Made by a program: the position numbers and the translations under genes. 39,693 nucleotides of DNA from assembly GCA_016842005.1 (NCBI GenBank), contig JAENYD010000021.1, forward strand, positions 1 through 39,693, written 5' to 3'. Source of the stretch: Clostridium thermobutyricum (GTDB taxonomy: Bacteria > Bacillota > Clostridia > Ch29). Below, in pieces: positions 24,919-33,693 of the stretch. The notes under the pieces are model-generated. The model ran no database searches. It saw only the letters and a program-made list of their open reading frames with translations, and was not told the origin of the DNA. Within the stretch, counting starts at the first letter, position 1; every line of letters begins with the position of its first letter.

Positions 24919-25394
24919 TCTTTTTCCCAACCTTTGCAGACGTCAACCCATTTTTTGCTCATAGAATACTCTTCAAGCTCCGCACATGTAAGCCTGATAG
25001 CGGAATTACTGCTCCCGCAGGCAGGAAAAACGGTTTCGAATCTTTTAAGGGATACATCCAGAAACACAGGTATATTATTTTTCAGCCCGAAGGGACACAC
25101 CCCACCAACGGCATGCCCTGTGTAATCAAGCACTTGGTCCGGGGACAGCATCTTTGCTTTGAAACCGAATTCCGTCTTGAACTTTTTGCTATCTATCTTG
25201 GCATCTCCGGCTGCAACTATTAACATAGCACCTTCCCTATCTTTAAATGAAATAGTTTTTGCAATTCTTGCAGGTTCAACATCCAATGCCTGCGCCGCCA
25301 GTTCAACTGTAGCACTGGAGGCTTCAAACTCCAGAATATCATTGTCCCTGTCCCATTTTTTTAAATACTCACGAACTTTATCAATGGCCATCAT
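24915..25394 (-). CDS. YbaK/EbsC family aminoacyl-tRNA deacylase
   Basis: This 159-aa protein of the YbaK/ProX editing superfamily probably hydrolyses mischarged tRNA (such as Cys-tRNA-Pro or Ala-tRNA-Pro) in trans. Features are ELAAQALDVEPARIAKTISFK, the conserved K in DAKIDSKKFKTEFG, and the loop TGHAVGGVCPFGLKNNIPVFLD. The ending DVSLKRFETVFPACGSSNSAIRLT is typical of the subgroup. AAAGGA precedes the ATG. The downstream lipoprotein overlaps by 4 bp. Confidence 0.9.
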   Translation of the reverse strand: MMAIDKVREYLKKWDRDNDILEFEASSATVELAAQALDVEPARIAKTISFKDREGAMLIVAAGDAKIDSKKFKTEFGFKAKMLSPDQVLDYTGHAVGGVCPFGLKNNIPVFLDVSLKRFETVFPACGSSNSAIRLTCAELEEYSMSKKWVDVCKGWEKE

Positions 25395-25428
25395 GAATAA
25401 TCCTTTCTTTTGTGAATTTCTTCATGTT

Positions 25429-25911
25429 TTATTCAAAGTAAGACGGTATCTCCGATGCCACCTTTTTCATATGCAGATTATAATTCCGAAAGAGTTTGGG
25501 TATTATCTTTCCGGGCAAAACTTTTGCTCCCAAACCGGCTGCAGTATCGCTCATCAGAGTGATAGCCTGCGAGCCGCCCATAAATGGAAAAGGGAAACCC
25601 ATAGTCACAAAGGGCAGCAATTTTTTGCCTGATATACCCTTCAGCTCCTTCATACAGCCTATTATAACAGGTGAAGCGGAAAAAGCCCATACCGGTCCCC
25701 CTACAAGTATTGCGTTATACTTTGTACAATCAGGGATGTTCACAATGGAAAATTTTTTTGGTTGTCTCACCGAACCTAAATTAACAGGTATATCTGTCCT
25801 GAGCTCAGTCAAATCAACAATATGGTTCTGCTCTTTTAAGTTTTCAGCAATCAGTCTGCCAAATCTTAGTGTGGTTCCTGATTTTGAATGAATAATTATC
25901 CCGATATTCAT
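25429..25911 (-). CDS. Flavodoxin-family protein
   Basis: This 160-aa flavodoxin-like protein has the N-terminal FMN phosphate loop IIIHSKSGTTLRFG and a second loop AILVGGPVWAFSASP. It is short and single-domain, so it is an electron carrier or a quinone/NAD(P)H-dependent reductase. The ATG at 25911 has GGGGAG 8 nt upstream; a GTG at 25920 would add three residues. It precedes ybaK on the same strand with a 34-bp gap. Confidence 0.85.
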   Translation of the reverse strand: MNIGIIIHSKSGTTLRFGRLIAENLKEQNHIVDLTELRTDIPVNLGSVRQPKKFSIVNIPDCTKYNAILVGGPVWAFSASPVIIGCMKELKGISGKKLLPFVTMGFPFPFMGGSQAITLMSDTAAGLGAKVLPGKIIPKLFRNYNLHMKKVASEIPSYFE

Positions 25912-25920
25912 TGATAACAC

Positions 25921-26273
25921 TCCCCTTGTTTTTATTTGATAAAGCGATCGGTTGCCAATATAATTTGCGTGCTCAAAAGAATTATCATACTATATAAAAC
26001 TCATCAATATTATTCTACTATTGTATTGGAGAAAACAATGACAAAAGATGTTGATTTTTGTAAATATAGCCTGATTGCGCACAATTATTAAATCTTCCGG
26101 TCAACACCAGCCAGTTACTCAAGTTTGGAGCCTGCCTGCTTCATAAACAGGTAAACAGGATTCTTGGCTTCAGGTGGGCTTTTAACCCCATCTGGAGCTT
26201 TAGAGCCCGTTATCCGGGGGCGTAGCGCCGCTTATCTCCCGCCCCGCAAATAACACAGGACTGCATGGCTCAC
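25921..26273. other. Intergenic region without a gene
   Basis: About 350 bp. The left half is AT-rich and would hold the flavodoxin promoter. The right half has a hairpin-forming stretch near 26178-26208 (GGGCT...AGCCC) and the second copy of the 29-bp repeat, both downstream of the DUF1015 gene. No ORF of coding character is visible. Confidence 0.5.
26209..26237 (+). repeat. 29-bp dispersed repeat, copy 2
   Basis: GTTATCC-G-GGGGCGTAGC-G-CCG-C-TTATCT, 26 of 29 bases identical to the copy at 22870-22898. Confidence 0.7.
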
Positions 26274-27515
26274 TTATTCAAGGTCATGTATAAACAGTCC
26301 GCTCCTGAGCTTGGGCTCAAACCAGGTGGATTTGGGTGGCATTACCTCTCCCGCGTCTGCAACAGCCATCAGTTCTTCAATGGATGTGGGGTAAAGGGAA
26401 AAAGCTGCAGCCATGCCGTCTCTTACCCGCCTTTCAAGCTCTTCCAGGCCTCTTATCCCGCCGACAAAATCAATCCTCCGGTCATTCCTGGGGTCATTGA
26501 TACCCAGCACCGGGCCCAGCAGATTGTTCTGCAATATGGCCACATCCAGGCATTCCACAGCATTATCCGGGTCCCAGCTGCCGGGAGCAGCTTCAAGTCT
26601 GTACCACCTGCTCCCCACAAACATCCCAAAGGTATGTTTCCGGCCGGGCCTGAAAGGCCCTTCTCCTTGCCATTCCTCCAGTGTGAATTTTTCCTTCACT
26701 TTGTCAAGGAACCGGTTAAGGCTCAAACCGTTCAGGTCCTGCACCACCCGGTTATAGTCCATTATATGAAGATGGCTGTGGGGGAAAGCCACCCCCAGGA
26801 AATAGTTGAATTCTTCCCCACCGGTATAACCCTTTTCCCTTTTCATAAGGCCGACCTTTGCAGCGGCTTCACACCTGTGATGCCCGTCGGCTATGTACAG
26901 GCAGTCTACTTCTTTAAACCTGTCAACCATCACCTGTACCACATCGGGGTCATCAATAGTCCAGCCCCTGTGCATCACATCGTCCTCTGCAATGAAATCA
27001 AAAAGGGGGGACCGGTTTTCTATCCAGCAGGATATTATATCATTAATGTCTTCCCTCTCCCTGTAAAATAAAAGTACGGGTCCCGTATTGGCATTGCAGT
27101 AAAGAACGTGGTTGACCCTGTCCTGTTCCTTATCCCGCCTGGTATGCTCATGTTTTTTTATTACTCCGTTCAAATAATCGTCTACAGAGGCGCATATAAC
27201 CAGTCCGGTCTGGGTTCTGCCGCCGGCTTCCAGTTGATAGACATACAGGCATTCCTGTGCAGCTTTGATGAGTATGCCTTTCTTCAGCAGATGCTCAAGG
27301 TTTTCTGCAGCCCTGAGATACACGTCGGGATGATAGGGAGAAACGGAAGCGGGTAGTTCCACCTCAGCCCTCTGCACCCTTAAGAAGGAACAGGGGTTGC
27401 TGGCAACCATAGCTTCCGCCTCTTCCCTGCTCATCACATCATAGGGCGGTGCTGCCACTCTTTTCGCCATCTCTGCGGCGGGTCCGATATTCTTAAAAGG
27501 TTTGATAATTGCCAT
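26274..27515 (-). CDS. DUF1015 family protein
   Basis: This 413-aa protein matches DUF1015: start MAIIKPFKNIGP...VAAPPYDVMSREEAE, then IKKHEHTRRDKEQDRVNH, and YIADGHHRCEAA, whose GHHR motif is reminiscent of ParB/sulfiredoxin-fold active sites. Family members in Clostridia are often near serine-biosynthesis genes, and a serine-kinase-like role has been suggested for related folds, but no such neighbours are seen here. GGGAGG precedes the ATG. It lies downstream of rnf on the same strand with a terminator between, so it is a separate unit. Confidence 0.85.
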   Translation of the reverse strand: MAIIKPFKNIGPAAEMAKRVAAPPYDVMSREEAEAMVASNPCSFLRVQRAEVELPASVSPYHPDVYLRAAENLEHLLKKGILIKAAQECLYVYQLEAGGRTQTGLVICASVDDYLNGVIKKHEHTRRDKEQDRVNHVLYCNANTGPVLLFYREREDINDIISCWIENRSPLFDFIAEDDVMHRGWTIDDPDVVQVMVDRFKEVDCLYIADGHHRCEAAAKVGLMKREKGYTGGEEFNYFLGVAFPHSHLHIMDYNRVVQDLNGLSLNRFLDKVKEKFTLEEWQGEGPFRPGRKHTFGMFVGSRWYRLEAAPGSWDPDNAVECLDVAILQNNLLGPVLGINDPRNDRRIDFVGGIRGLEELERRVRDGMAAAFSLYPTSIEELMAVADAGEVMPPKSTWFEPKLRSGLFIHDLE

Positions 27516-27668
27516 GATTAACCTCCCGAGATATTTATTTGTTCCTTTTCTGTCACAGGTAAAGGAAACTGATTATTTTACTATAGTATAGAAACAATTG
27601 AGGATTATATCAAGGGTCCCTCACCCGTTATACAAAAAACAGCAGCTATTGAAGATGGTATAATTAGC

Positions 27669-27706
27669 AGCCCCCCGGCTTTTCATTGACCGGGGGGCTT
27701 ATTTTT
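27669..27706. terminator. Terminator at the end of the rnf operon
   Basis: The 10-bp GC-rich stem AGCCCCCCGG (27669-27678) / CCGGGGGGCT (27690-27699) is flanked on the plus strand by TTATTTTT. It lies immediately after rnfB. Confidence 0.75.
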
Positions 27707-28730
27707 AACCTATTTTTTTCTCAGCATCATTGAGGCTGGTACGCTCCATCATCTGAATGGCATCTTTAGGACACTTCTCCGCACATACGCCGCAGCCCAC
27801 GCACTTGTCATCAATAACCCTGTGGGGCTGTTTCACTTCACCTTCTATGGCATCAAAGGCACAGTTTTTCCTGCATATTGTGCACTGTACACATTTCTCA
27901 TCGTTTATCCTTGCCACTTTCCTGTTATCCAGGATACCGGATATGGCATTTGTGGGACAGGCCTTGACGCATTCCATACATCCGGTACACTTTTCATAAT
28001 CTATTTTCGCCAGGTTGTTCTCCACATGAATGGCATCAAATTTACATGCCTTTTCACATTTCTTGCAGGCTATACAACCCACTTTACATGCCTGCATCAC
28101 AGCCTTACCCTTCTCGGTGCTATTACACAGCACATGCACCTGATGTCCATAGGGCACCATGGAAATAACGTTCTTGGGACACGAGGCAACACATTTTTCG
28201 CACCCTATGCATTTTTCTTCGTCTATTACGGCAATACCTTCCTCCGAAATGGTTATTGCATCAACAGGACAAACCCTTACACAGGTTCCCAGACCGAGAC
28301 ATCCGGATTCACATATCCTGGGTCCTCCTGCCATCCGGCTTGCAGCAACACAATCCTCAACGCCTATATATCTGAATTTATCCTTGGCGTTTATTTTCCC
28401 GCCATTACATATTACCCGGGCAACTTTTTTCTGGCCTGCCCCGCCTTCAGCCTCCACACCCAGGATCTCCGCAATCTGTCCGCCCACGGTGTCTCCACCC
28501 ACAGGACAGCCGTATACGGGGACTTCTCCCTTAACTACCGCCTCCGCAAAACTGGCGCATCCGGCCAGACCGCATCCGCCGCAGTTAGCCCCGGGCAGTA
28601 TGTTTTTTACAGCTTCAACCCTGGGGTCCTCTTCCACGGCAAACTTCTTGGATGCAAAGGCCAGAAACGCCGCAAAGAATACCCCTATTGCACCCATACT
28701 TATAACAGCTATAAGAACCGTATTGTTCAT
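27705..28730 (-). CDS. rnfB: Rnf complex subunit B, polyferredoxin
   Basis: Electron-entry subunit of the ferredoxin:NAD+ oxidoreductase. Residues 1-25 form a membrane anchor. Then comes the [4Fe-4S] domain [15 protein letters not shown]...GCPVGG. Six further ferredoxin-like cysteine motifs follow: [67 protein letters not shown] and [12 protein letters not shown]. At 341 aa it has more clusters than the proteobacterial form, as is usual in Clostridia and acetogens. GGAGGTG precedes the ATG. A structured repeat sits in the 87-bp gap between rnfA and this gene. Confidence 0.95.
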   Translation of the reverse strand: MNNTVLIAVISMGAIGVFFAAFLAFASKKFAVEEDPRVEAVKNILPGANCGGCGLAGCASFAEAVVKGEVPVYGCPVGGDTVGGQIAEILGVEAEGGAGQKKVARVICNGGKINAKDKFRYIGVEDCVAASRMAGGPRICESGCLGLGTCVRVCPVDAITISEEGIAVIDEEKCIGCEKCVASCPKNVISMVPYGHQVHVLCNSTEKGKAVMQACKVGCIACKKCEKACKFDAIHVENNLAKIDYEKCTGCMECVKACPTNAISGILDNRKVARINDEKCVQCTICRKNCAFDAIEGEVKQPHRVIDDKCVGCGVCAEKCPKDAIQMMERTSLNDAEKKIG

Positions 28731-28755
28731 TCTTTCACCTCCAGAATAAGGTCAG

Positions 28756-28807
28756 GGGGGACACACCGCTGCTACGCGGGTATTGCCCGCTGCGAAGGAC
28801 ATCCCCC
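28756..28807. repeat. Structured repeat inside the rnf operon
   Basis: The outer arms GGGGGA (28756-28761) / TCCCCC (28802-28807) enclose an inner hairpin GCGGG (28776-28780) / CCCGC (28786-28790). It lies between rnfA and rnfB and resembles the element at 22905-22972. Confidence 0.6.
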
Positions 28808-28817
28808 AGTCTATATA

Positions 28818-29399
28818 CTACATGGCAATAAGACCGGAAAATCCGAGAAAAGCCATGGACATTATTGCAGCAGTAATCAATGTAATAGGCACACCCCTGA
28901 ATGGCGCCGGCACATCTCCGAACTCGAACTGTTCCCTGATGCCTGCCATTGCCGAGATGGCCAGGGTGAAGCCCACTCCTGCGCCAAATCCGAATACCGT
29001 GCTTTCTACCAGACTGTATTCATTAAGAGCAGCCAGAAGTGCAAGGCCGAGGATTGCACAGTTTGTGGTGATTAACGGGAGAAAAATTCCAAGACTCTGA
29101 TATAGTGCCGGGCTTGTTTTCTTCAAGAACATCTCTACAAACTGGACCAGAGAAGCTATGACCAGTATGAATGCAACATACTGAAGGAATCTCTCCATAC
29201 CGAAAGGTATTAAAATATAGTGCTGTATCAGCCAGGTTGCAATAGCTGAAAGGGTCATAACGAAGGTAGCGGCCAGCCCCATGCTGAATGCCACCTCTAC
29301 TTTTTTGGACACTCCCAGGAAAGGGCATATACCCAGAAACCTGGCAAGTACAAAATTGTTTATCAGCACCGTACTTATAAAAAGCAGTAAAAGCTTCAT
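28818..29399 (-). CDS. rnfA: Rnf complex subunit A
   Basis: This 193-aa membrane subunit with six helices is homologous to NqrE. Hallmarks are [34 protein letters not shown] and [16 protein letters not shown], each containing a cysteine (CP and NC) used in the family to bind an iron-sulfur cluster between RnfA and RnfE. AAGGAGG precedes the ATG. Confidence 0.96.
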   Translation of the reverse strand: MKLLLLFISTVLINNFVLARFLGICPFLGVSKKVEVAFSMGLAATFVMTLSAIATWLIQHYILIPFGMERFLQYVAFILVIASLVQFVEMFLKKTSPALYQSLGIFLPLITTNCAILGLALLAALNEYSLVESTVFGFGAGVGFTLAISAMAGIREQFEFGDVPAPFRGVPITLITAAIMSMAFLGFSGLIAM

Positions 29400-29442
29400 T
29401 ACGTTTCATACCTCCTTCTATCAGTAATCCGAATAATACCTT

Positions 29443-30036
29443 CTATGCTTTCCTGGAAGACAGTGAATTGAATAAACCGAGCAACAATCCAAGGGTCAGG
29501 AAAGCACCAGGAGGTAGTATAAATATTATCCAGGATACGAAGCCTTCACCGAACAGATTAATGCCGAAGATTGACCCCATACCCATTATCTCCCTGATTG
29601 CTCCCAGGAGGGTCAGTGCCCATGTAAAGCCCAGACCCATGCCCAATGCATCCAGAATGGATTTTCCTACGCTGTTTTTTGAAGCAAATGCTTCTGCTCT
29701 TCCCAATATGACACAGTTAACAACAATCAGAGGTATAAAAAGGCCCAGTACCTTATATATATCAGGGAAATATGCTGCCAGTCCCAGGTCGGCAATGGTA
29801 ACGAAAGTCGCAATTATTATTATATATGAAGGTATCCTGACTTTATCGGGTATCAGGTTTTTAAGGGCCGCTACCATTATTCCCGAGCCCAGCAATACGA
29901 AAGTGGTGGCAAGGCCCATGGATAATCCGTTCAAGGCGGCATTGGTTACTGCGAGAGTGGGACACATGCCCAATACCAGTCTGAATACAGGATTTTCCTT
30001 CCACAGACCTTTTATGAACTCATAGGTTGCACCCAT
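29443..30036 (-). CDS. rnfE: Rnf complex subunit E
   Basis: This 197-aa membrane subunit is the inverted-topology partner of RnfA and homologous to NqrD. Conserved segments are NPVFRLVLGMCPTLAVTNAALNGLSMGLATTFV and LFIPLIVVNCVILGRAEAFASKN, each with the cluster-binding cysteine. The start overlaps the rnfG stop by one base (TAATG). Confidence 0.96.
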   Translation of the reverse strand: MGATYEFIKGLWKENPVFRLVLGMCPTLAVTNAALNGLSMGLATTFVLLGSGIMVAALKNLIPDKVRIPSYIIIIATFVTIADLGLAAYFPDIYKVLGLFIPLIVVNCVILGRAEAFASKNSVGKSILDALGMGLGFTWALTLLGAIREIMGMGSIFGINLFGEGFVSWIIFILPPGAFLTLGLLLGLFNSLSSRKA

Positions 30037-30584
30037 TAGTTAGCACCTCCAAGCGCCTTATACTGCTCAACCACCGGGGGAATACTATCTCTGATGATAG
30101 CTGATACGGCTCTGGAAGAAATGGTAGCCCCTGTTATGGCATCCACATCTTCTTTTGCTACAAATCCGTCGTTAATGGACTTGCCTGCAAACTGCCCCTG
30201 GAACCAGTCTTCGGTAATCCTGGCTCCCAGCCCCGGTGTTTCAGTATGGCTTAATATCTTAATTCCCGTCAGGACTTCATTCTCGACATCCAGCCCAACC
30301 ATAATCCTGATTATTCCCTGGAAGCCGCCGCCTTCTATTACATATGCCACGCCGGCATATCCGCCCGAAGCATCCAGACCTTTGTACATCGGTATATCCG
30401 CACCCTCGATTACTTCAAAAGTCTCAGCTCCCGGAAGCACTTCCAGTATGGCTTCCTCCTGCTCTGCCGCCGCAATGGCGTTTATGGAAGGTATAGTGAA
30501 ATTGTAAGTCAGGGCAAGGACCAGTCCTGAAGCAACCGAGATTATCGCCAGAACAATTATAAGCCTTATAACCGAATCTTTCAC
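30036..30584 (-). CDS. rnfG: Rnf complex subunit G, flavoprotein
   Basis: This 182-aa subunit has one N-terminal transmembrane helix and an extracytoplasmic FMN-binding domain. FMN is attached covalently to a threonine in DAITGATISSRAV. Typical sequences are HTETPGLGARITEDWFQGQF and GYAGVAYVIEGGGFQGIIRIMVGLD. It starts with GTG overlapping the rnfD stop (GTGA). Confidence 0.95.
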   Translation of the reverse strand: MKDSVIRLIIVLAIISVASGLVLALTYNFTIPSINAIAAAEQEEAILEVLPGAETFEVIEGADIPMYKGLDASGGYAGVAYVIEGGGFQGIIRIMVGLDVENEVLTGIKILSHTETPGLGARITEDWFQGQFAGKSINDGFVAKEDVDAITGATISSRAVSAIIRDSIPPVVEQYKALGGAN

Positions 30585-31504
30585 TTTGCCTTCACCTCCC
30601 CGTAGATTCTGGGACGGGTGTATCTGTCAATTATAGGTGTAAATATATTCATCAACAGGATAGAGAAAAGTACTCCTTCCGGATAGCCTCCGAAAATCCT
30701 AATCAGTACTACCAGTATCCCCGCACCAACTCCGAATATTATTCTCCCCAGTTTTGTTGTGGGGGTGGATACATAGTCGGTGGCCATGAAAAATGCTCCC
30801 AGCATCAGACCGCCGGCCAGCATATGGAAGATAGGGTCTCTTCCGAGGATGGCGGTGAAAACAGCTACTGTGCCGATATAGGATATTGGTATATACCATT
30901 TGATGATACCTTTGTACAGCAGGTACAAACCTCCGATAATCAACAGAAGCGCCGAAGTTTCTCCTATGCAGCCTCCCACATTACCGATGAGGAGTTCCAT
31001 ATATCCTGTTTTTATTCCCTGCATCTTGAGAAGATTCAGGGGAGTAGCCGAAGAAACGCCGTCAACAGGATTAATCCAGGTAGTCATGTGAACGGGAAAA
31101 GTCACCACCAGGAAAGCCCTTCCCACCAGAGCGGGATTGAAAGGGTTATATCCCAGTCCGCCGTATACCTGTTTCCCTATCCCTATGGCCACTACGGCCC
31201 CCACAGCCGCCATCCAGAGGGGCATTGCAGGGGAAAGGGTCAGGGCCAGCAGCAAGCCGGTTATAACAGCACTGCCGTCATTTATTGTCACAGGTTTTTT
31301 TCTTATCTTTAATATTACCGCCTCGGTAGCCACAGCTGCAGCAACACTGACAATTATCAGGGCTAAAGCCTTAAGACCGAAAAAATATACGGCTGCGGCA
31401 GTAGCAGGCAAAAGGGCGATAATAACGCTGTACATTATACTGCTAACGGTATCCTTAGATCTGATGTGAGGTGATGAACTCACTACCAGGTTTCCGTATT
31501 CCAT
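30581..31504 (-). CDS. rnfD: Rnf complex subunit D
   Basis: This 307-aa integral membrane subunit is homologous to NqrB. The covalent flavin site is in DGVSSATPLNLLK. Other signatures are GKQVYGGLGYNPFNPALVGRAFL and FFMATDYVSTPTTKLGRIIFGVGAGILVVLIR. Electrons pass from FMN in this subunit and RnfG while Na+ or H+ is exported. GGAGGAAGGAG precedes the ATG. Confidence 0.96.
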   Translation of the reverse strand: MEYGNLVVSSSPHIRSKDTVSSIMYSVIIALLPATAAAVYFFGLKALALIIVSVAAAVATEAVILKIRKKPVTINDGSAVITGLLLALTLSPAMPLWMAAVGAVVAIGIGKQVYGGLGYNPFNPALVGRAFLVVTFPVHMTTWINPVDGVSSATPLNLLKMQGIKTGYMELLIGNVGGCIGETSALLLIIGGLYLLYKGIIKWYIPISYIGTVAVFTAILGRDPIFHMLAGGLMLGAFFMATDYVSTPTTKLGRIIFGVGAGILVVLIRIFGGYPEGVLFSILLMNIFTPIIDRYTRPRIYGEVKAK

Positions 31505-31522
31505 TGTCTATCTCCTTCCTCC

Positions 31523-32920
31523 TTAAGCTTCAGCTTTGATCTGAGCTTCAGACTTCGCTTTAGCTTCGGCCTTTGCTTTAGCCTCAGCCTGAGCTTTGCG
31601 TTTTTCCGCCATCACCTGGGCCTTTGACAGTCTAATCCGCTCCACAAGGGGTCTCTTAGCCGGACAGACAAACGAACAGCTTCCGCATTCTATACAATCG
31701 ACCACCTTGTACTCTTCCGCCTCCTGCAGCATACCCTTCTCTGAAAAGGCTTCGAGTTTTGTGGGTATCAGGCCGATAGGACATGCGTCCACACATCTCG
31801 AACATTTAATGCAGGGCATGGGAGGTGAAAGCTGGAGCTCTTCTTCCCGGAGCACCAGAATACCGGAGGTTCCTTTAATGACAGGGACTTCAGTGGTATA
31901 CTGCGCAATCCCCATCATGGGCCCTCCCTGGATAACTTTGCCGATATCCCCGGTAAACCCTCCGCATTGAGCGATAACATCCTCAAATCTGGTACCAATC
32001 CTTACAATCAGGTTTTGCGGTTCTTTCACCCCGCTGCCTGTAATGGTCACTATCCTTTCCACCAGCGGCATACCGGTTTTAATGGCATTGGCCAGGGCGG
32101 CAGCCGTACCGACGTTATTCACTATAACCCCGCAGTCCATGGGAAGCCCTCCCGAAGGTACTTCCCGGCCTGTACAGGCGTTTATAAGCTGTTTCTCAGC
32201 ACCTTGCGGATATTTTGTCTTCAATGCCACCACTTCAATGTTATTTTCGCCCTTTGCCGCCTCAACCATTGTTTTCAGGGCATCGGGCTTGTTGTTCTCA
32301 ATAGCGATGTAGCCCTTCTCAACACCCACAGCCTTCATCATTGCCTTCAGACCGAAAACCACATCTTCAGGTTTTTCCAGCATCAGCCTGTGGTCGGCAG
32401 TCAGGTAAGGTTCACATTCGGCGCCATTGAGGATTACTGTATCTATAGGTTTATCCGGCGGCGGAGAAAATTTGACATGGGCAGGGAAAGTGGCTCCGCC
32501 CATACCGACAAGTCCCGCTTCTTGCATAATATTTTTGATATCGCCGGCGCTTAATTGGTCAAGTTCTCCCCGGGACTTCACACTTTCATCCAGGGTATCC
32601 TTACCGTCCGTTTCAATAACAACAGACAGAATTTTCCCGCCCCCCGGATGAGGTCTGGCTTCAATGGCAACAACTTTTCCCGATACGCTTGAATGCACCG
32701 GCGCACTCACAAATCCCTTCGGTTCACCAATCTTCTGACCCAGCTTCACCTGGTCCCCCACTCCAACTACCGGCTCACACGGGGCGCCTATATGCTGCTG
32801 CAGCGGGATAACAACTGTTTCAGGCACTTCTGCCTTTTTTAGTGGCAATTTTTCTGTTGCATCTTTATTATGAGGAGGGTGTACACCTCCTTTGAAGGTC
32901 AACAGTTTCAATTGCATCAT
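31523..32920 (-). CDS. rnfC: Rnf complex subunit C, NADH-binding
   Basis: This 465-aa peripheral subunit binds NADH and FMN and carries two [4Fe-4S] clusters. The nucleotide-binding region has GLVGMGGATFPAHVK and LNGAECEPYLTADHRLM. The clusters are at CIKCSRCVDACP (from residue 370) and CIECGSCSFVCP (from residue 409). The last 25 residues are a low-complexity Lys/Ala/Glu helix (KAKAEAKAKSEAQIK). GGGGTGA precedes the ATG. It is the first gene of rnfCDGEAB; the complex couples ferredoxin oxidation to ion export and NAD+ reduction. Confidence 0.96.
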   Translation of the reverse strand: MMQLKLLTFKGGVHPPHNKDATEKLPLKKAEVPETVVIPLQQHIGAPCEPVVGVGDQVKLGQKIGEPKGFVSAPVHSSVSGKVVAIEARPHPGGGKILSVVIETDGKDTLDESVKSRGELDQLSAGDIKNIMQEAGLVGMGGATFPAHVKFSPPPDKPIDTVILNGAECEPYLTADHRLMLEKPEDVVFGLKAMMKAVGVEKGYIAIENNKPDALKTMVEAAKGENNIEVVALKTKYPQGAEKQLINACTGREVPSGGLPMDCGVIVNNVGTAAALANAIKTGMPLVERIVTITGSGVKEPQNLIVRIGTRFEDVIAQCGGFTGDIGKVIQGGPMMGIAQYTTEVPVIKGTSGILVLREEELQLSPPMPCIKCSRCVDACPIGLIPTKLEAFSEKGMLQEAEEYKVVDCIECGSCSFVCPAKRPLVERIRLSKAQVMAEKRKAQAEAKAKAEAKAKSEAQIKAEA

Positions 32921-33070
32921 CGTTCACCCCTTTAAATTTTTTTTGCAATGATTACAAAACCTTTTTAGTATTCTACAAAGGATGATGAATTCCTCCATTG
33001 TCAAGTATATAACTTCACGAGGCTCTCATCCCTCAGACAATATATTATCAGAAAATTGCATAAATTATAT

Positions 33071-33104
33071 ATTATATTACACAATACATTATATTATACA
33101 ATAT
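33071..33104. repeat. Tandem 17-bp AT-rich repeat upstream of rnf
   Basis: Copies 33071-33087 and 33088-33104 (ATTATATTAYACAATAY) differ at two positions. The region 32921-33293 has no supported gene; it is AT-rich and should contain the rnf promoter, which I could not place with confidence (a TTGACA exists on the minus strand at 33004-32999 without a good -10 at normal spacing). Confidence 0.5.
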
Positions 33105-33293
33105 TTTTTACTCAAAATAAACTTCCATGTTTTATTCCTTGTATTTACTTATTTGCCTTATTGTTCTATGTACTTCCTGTATACTCGCATATGCATATTC
33201 CTGAAACCCGTTTACCTCAAAATAGCATTCATGAAAATCATAAAAGTGATAAAACTTATAACAGTAAAACAAACTGTCAATAGGTCATCAAAA

Positions 33294-33322
33294 TTGACAT
33301 TGAAAATTTTCTTTGTTATAAT
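33294..33322 (+). promoter_or_regulatory. Consensus sigma-A promoter of the selenoprotein operon
   Basis: TTGACA (33294-33299), 17-bp spacer, TATAAT (33317-33322). Both hexamers are perfect matches to consensus, predicting strong constitutive expression. Confidence 0.88.
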
Positions 33323-33373
33323 TTGTTTATGCCCCTTATAGGGGGGGTAGGTATATTACAGGGAGGGATGAAA

Positions 33374-33670
33374 ATGCAGATTAATCTAACCGACAGGGCA
33401 AAAGAAGAACTGGAAAAGATGCTTGAAAAAAGAGATAGCCAGGGAAAACCCTTGCGCCTGTATATAGCCGGCGTTGGCTGAGGAGGTCCTACATTCGGGC
33501 TGACTCTGGATGAGCCGGCAAAAGACGATACTGTAAAAGAGGTAAAAGGATTGACCTTTATAGTTGATCCAGGAATGGAGCAGAGGTACCCGGAAGTGAA
33601 TATCGAATACAAAGACGGGGTAATCTTCAAGGGCATCAGGATATCAGGCCCCGGAGTATCATCCTGTTAA
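33374..33670 (+). CDS. HesB-like selenoprotein (IscA-related) with in-frame UGA
   Basis: This 98-residue protein of the HesB/IscA-like family has codon 36 as TGA (33479-33481). The context is YIAGVG-U-GGPTFGLTLDEP; cysteine-containing homologues have AGVGCGGP there, so UGA most likely encodes selenocysteine. HesB-like proteins are a known selenoprotein family. The frame stays open to TAA at 33668-33670 and ends GPGVSSC, as homologues do. A possible SECIS stem GGCU (33498-33501) / AGCC (33513-33516) with an 11-nt loop beginning GA lies 16 nt after the UGA. The ATG at 33374 has GGGAGGG 6 nt upstream; an in-frame ATG at 33368 touches the Shine-Dalgarno. It probably acts in iron-sulfur or redox chemistry. 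Standard gene finders will split it. Confidence 0.9.
33497..33517 (+). promoter_or_regulatory. Candidate bacterial SECIS element
   Basis: A stem-loop within the coding sequence: GGCU / AGCC plus a flanking C-G pair with one bulge, and loop GACUCUGGAUG, starting 16 nt after the UGA. The distance and the guanine at the start of the apical loop suit the bacterial SECIS model, although the stem is short. Confidence 0.5.
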
Positions 33671-33693
33671 TAAACTGATAAGGAGGGATAACG

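Noticed and set aside
26152-26170. 17-nt match (AAACAGGATTCTTGGCT) to the end of the radical SAM gene near 4558
   Set aside because: A short exact match like this can occur by chance in a 40-kb window, and no longer homology flanks it.
27822-29075. 417-codon frame on the plus strand opposite rnfB and rnfA
   Set aside because: Antisense to well-supported rnf genes; the His/Thr/Cys-rich translation is a typical mirror of ferredoxin cysteine codons.
32982-33341. 119-codon reading frame on the plus strand upstream of the selenoprotein gene
   Set aside because: Low-complexity AT-rich translation with no ribosome-binding site; it runs over the consensus promoter at 33294-33322.
33316-33636. 106-codon frame on the minus strand across the HesB-like gene
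   Set aside because: It is the shadow of the selenoprotein gene; the translation is rich in Ser/Pro and has no family character.
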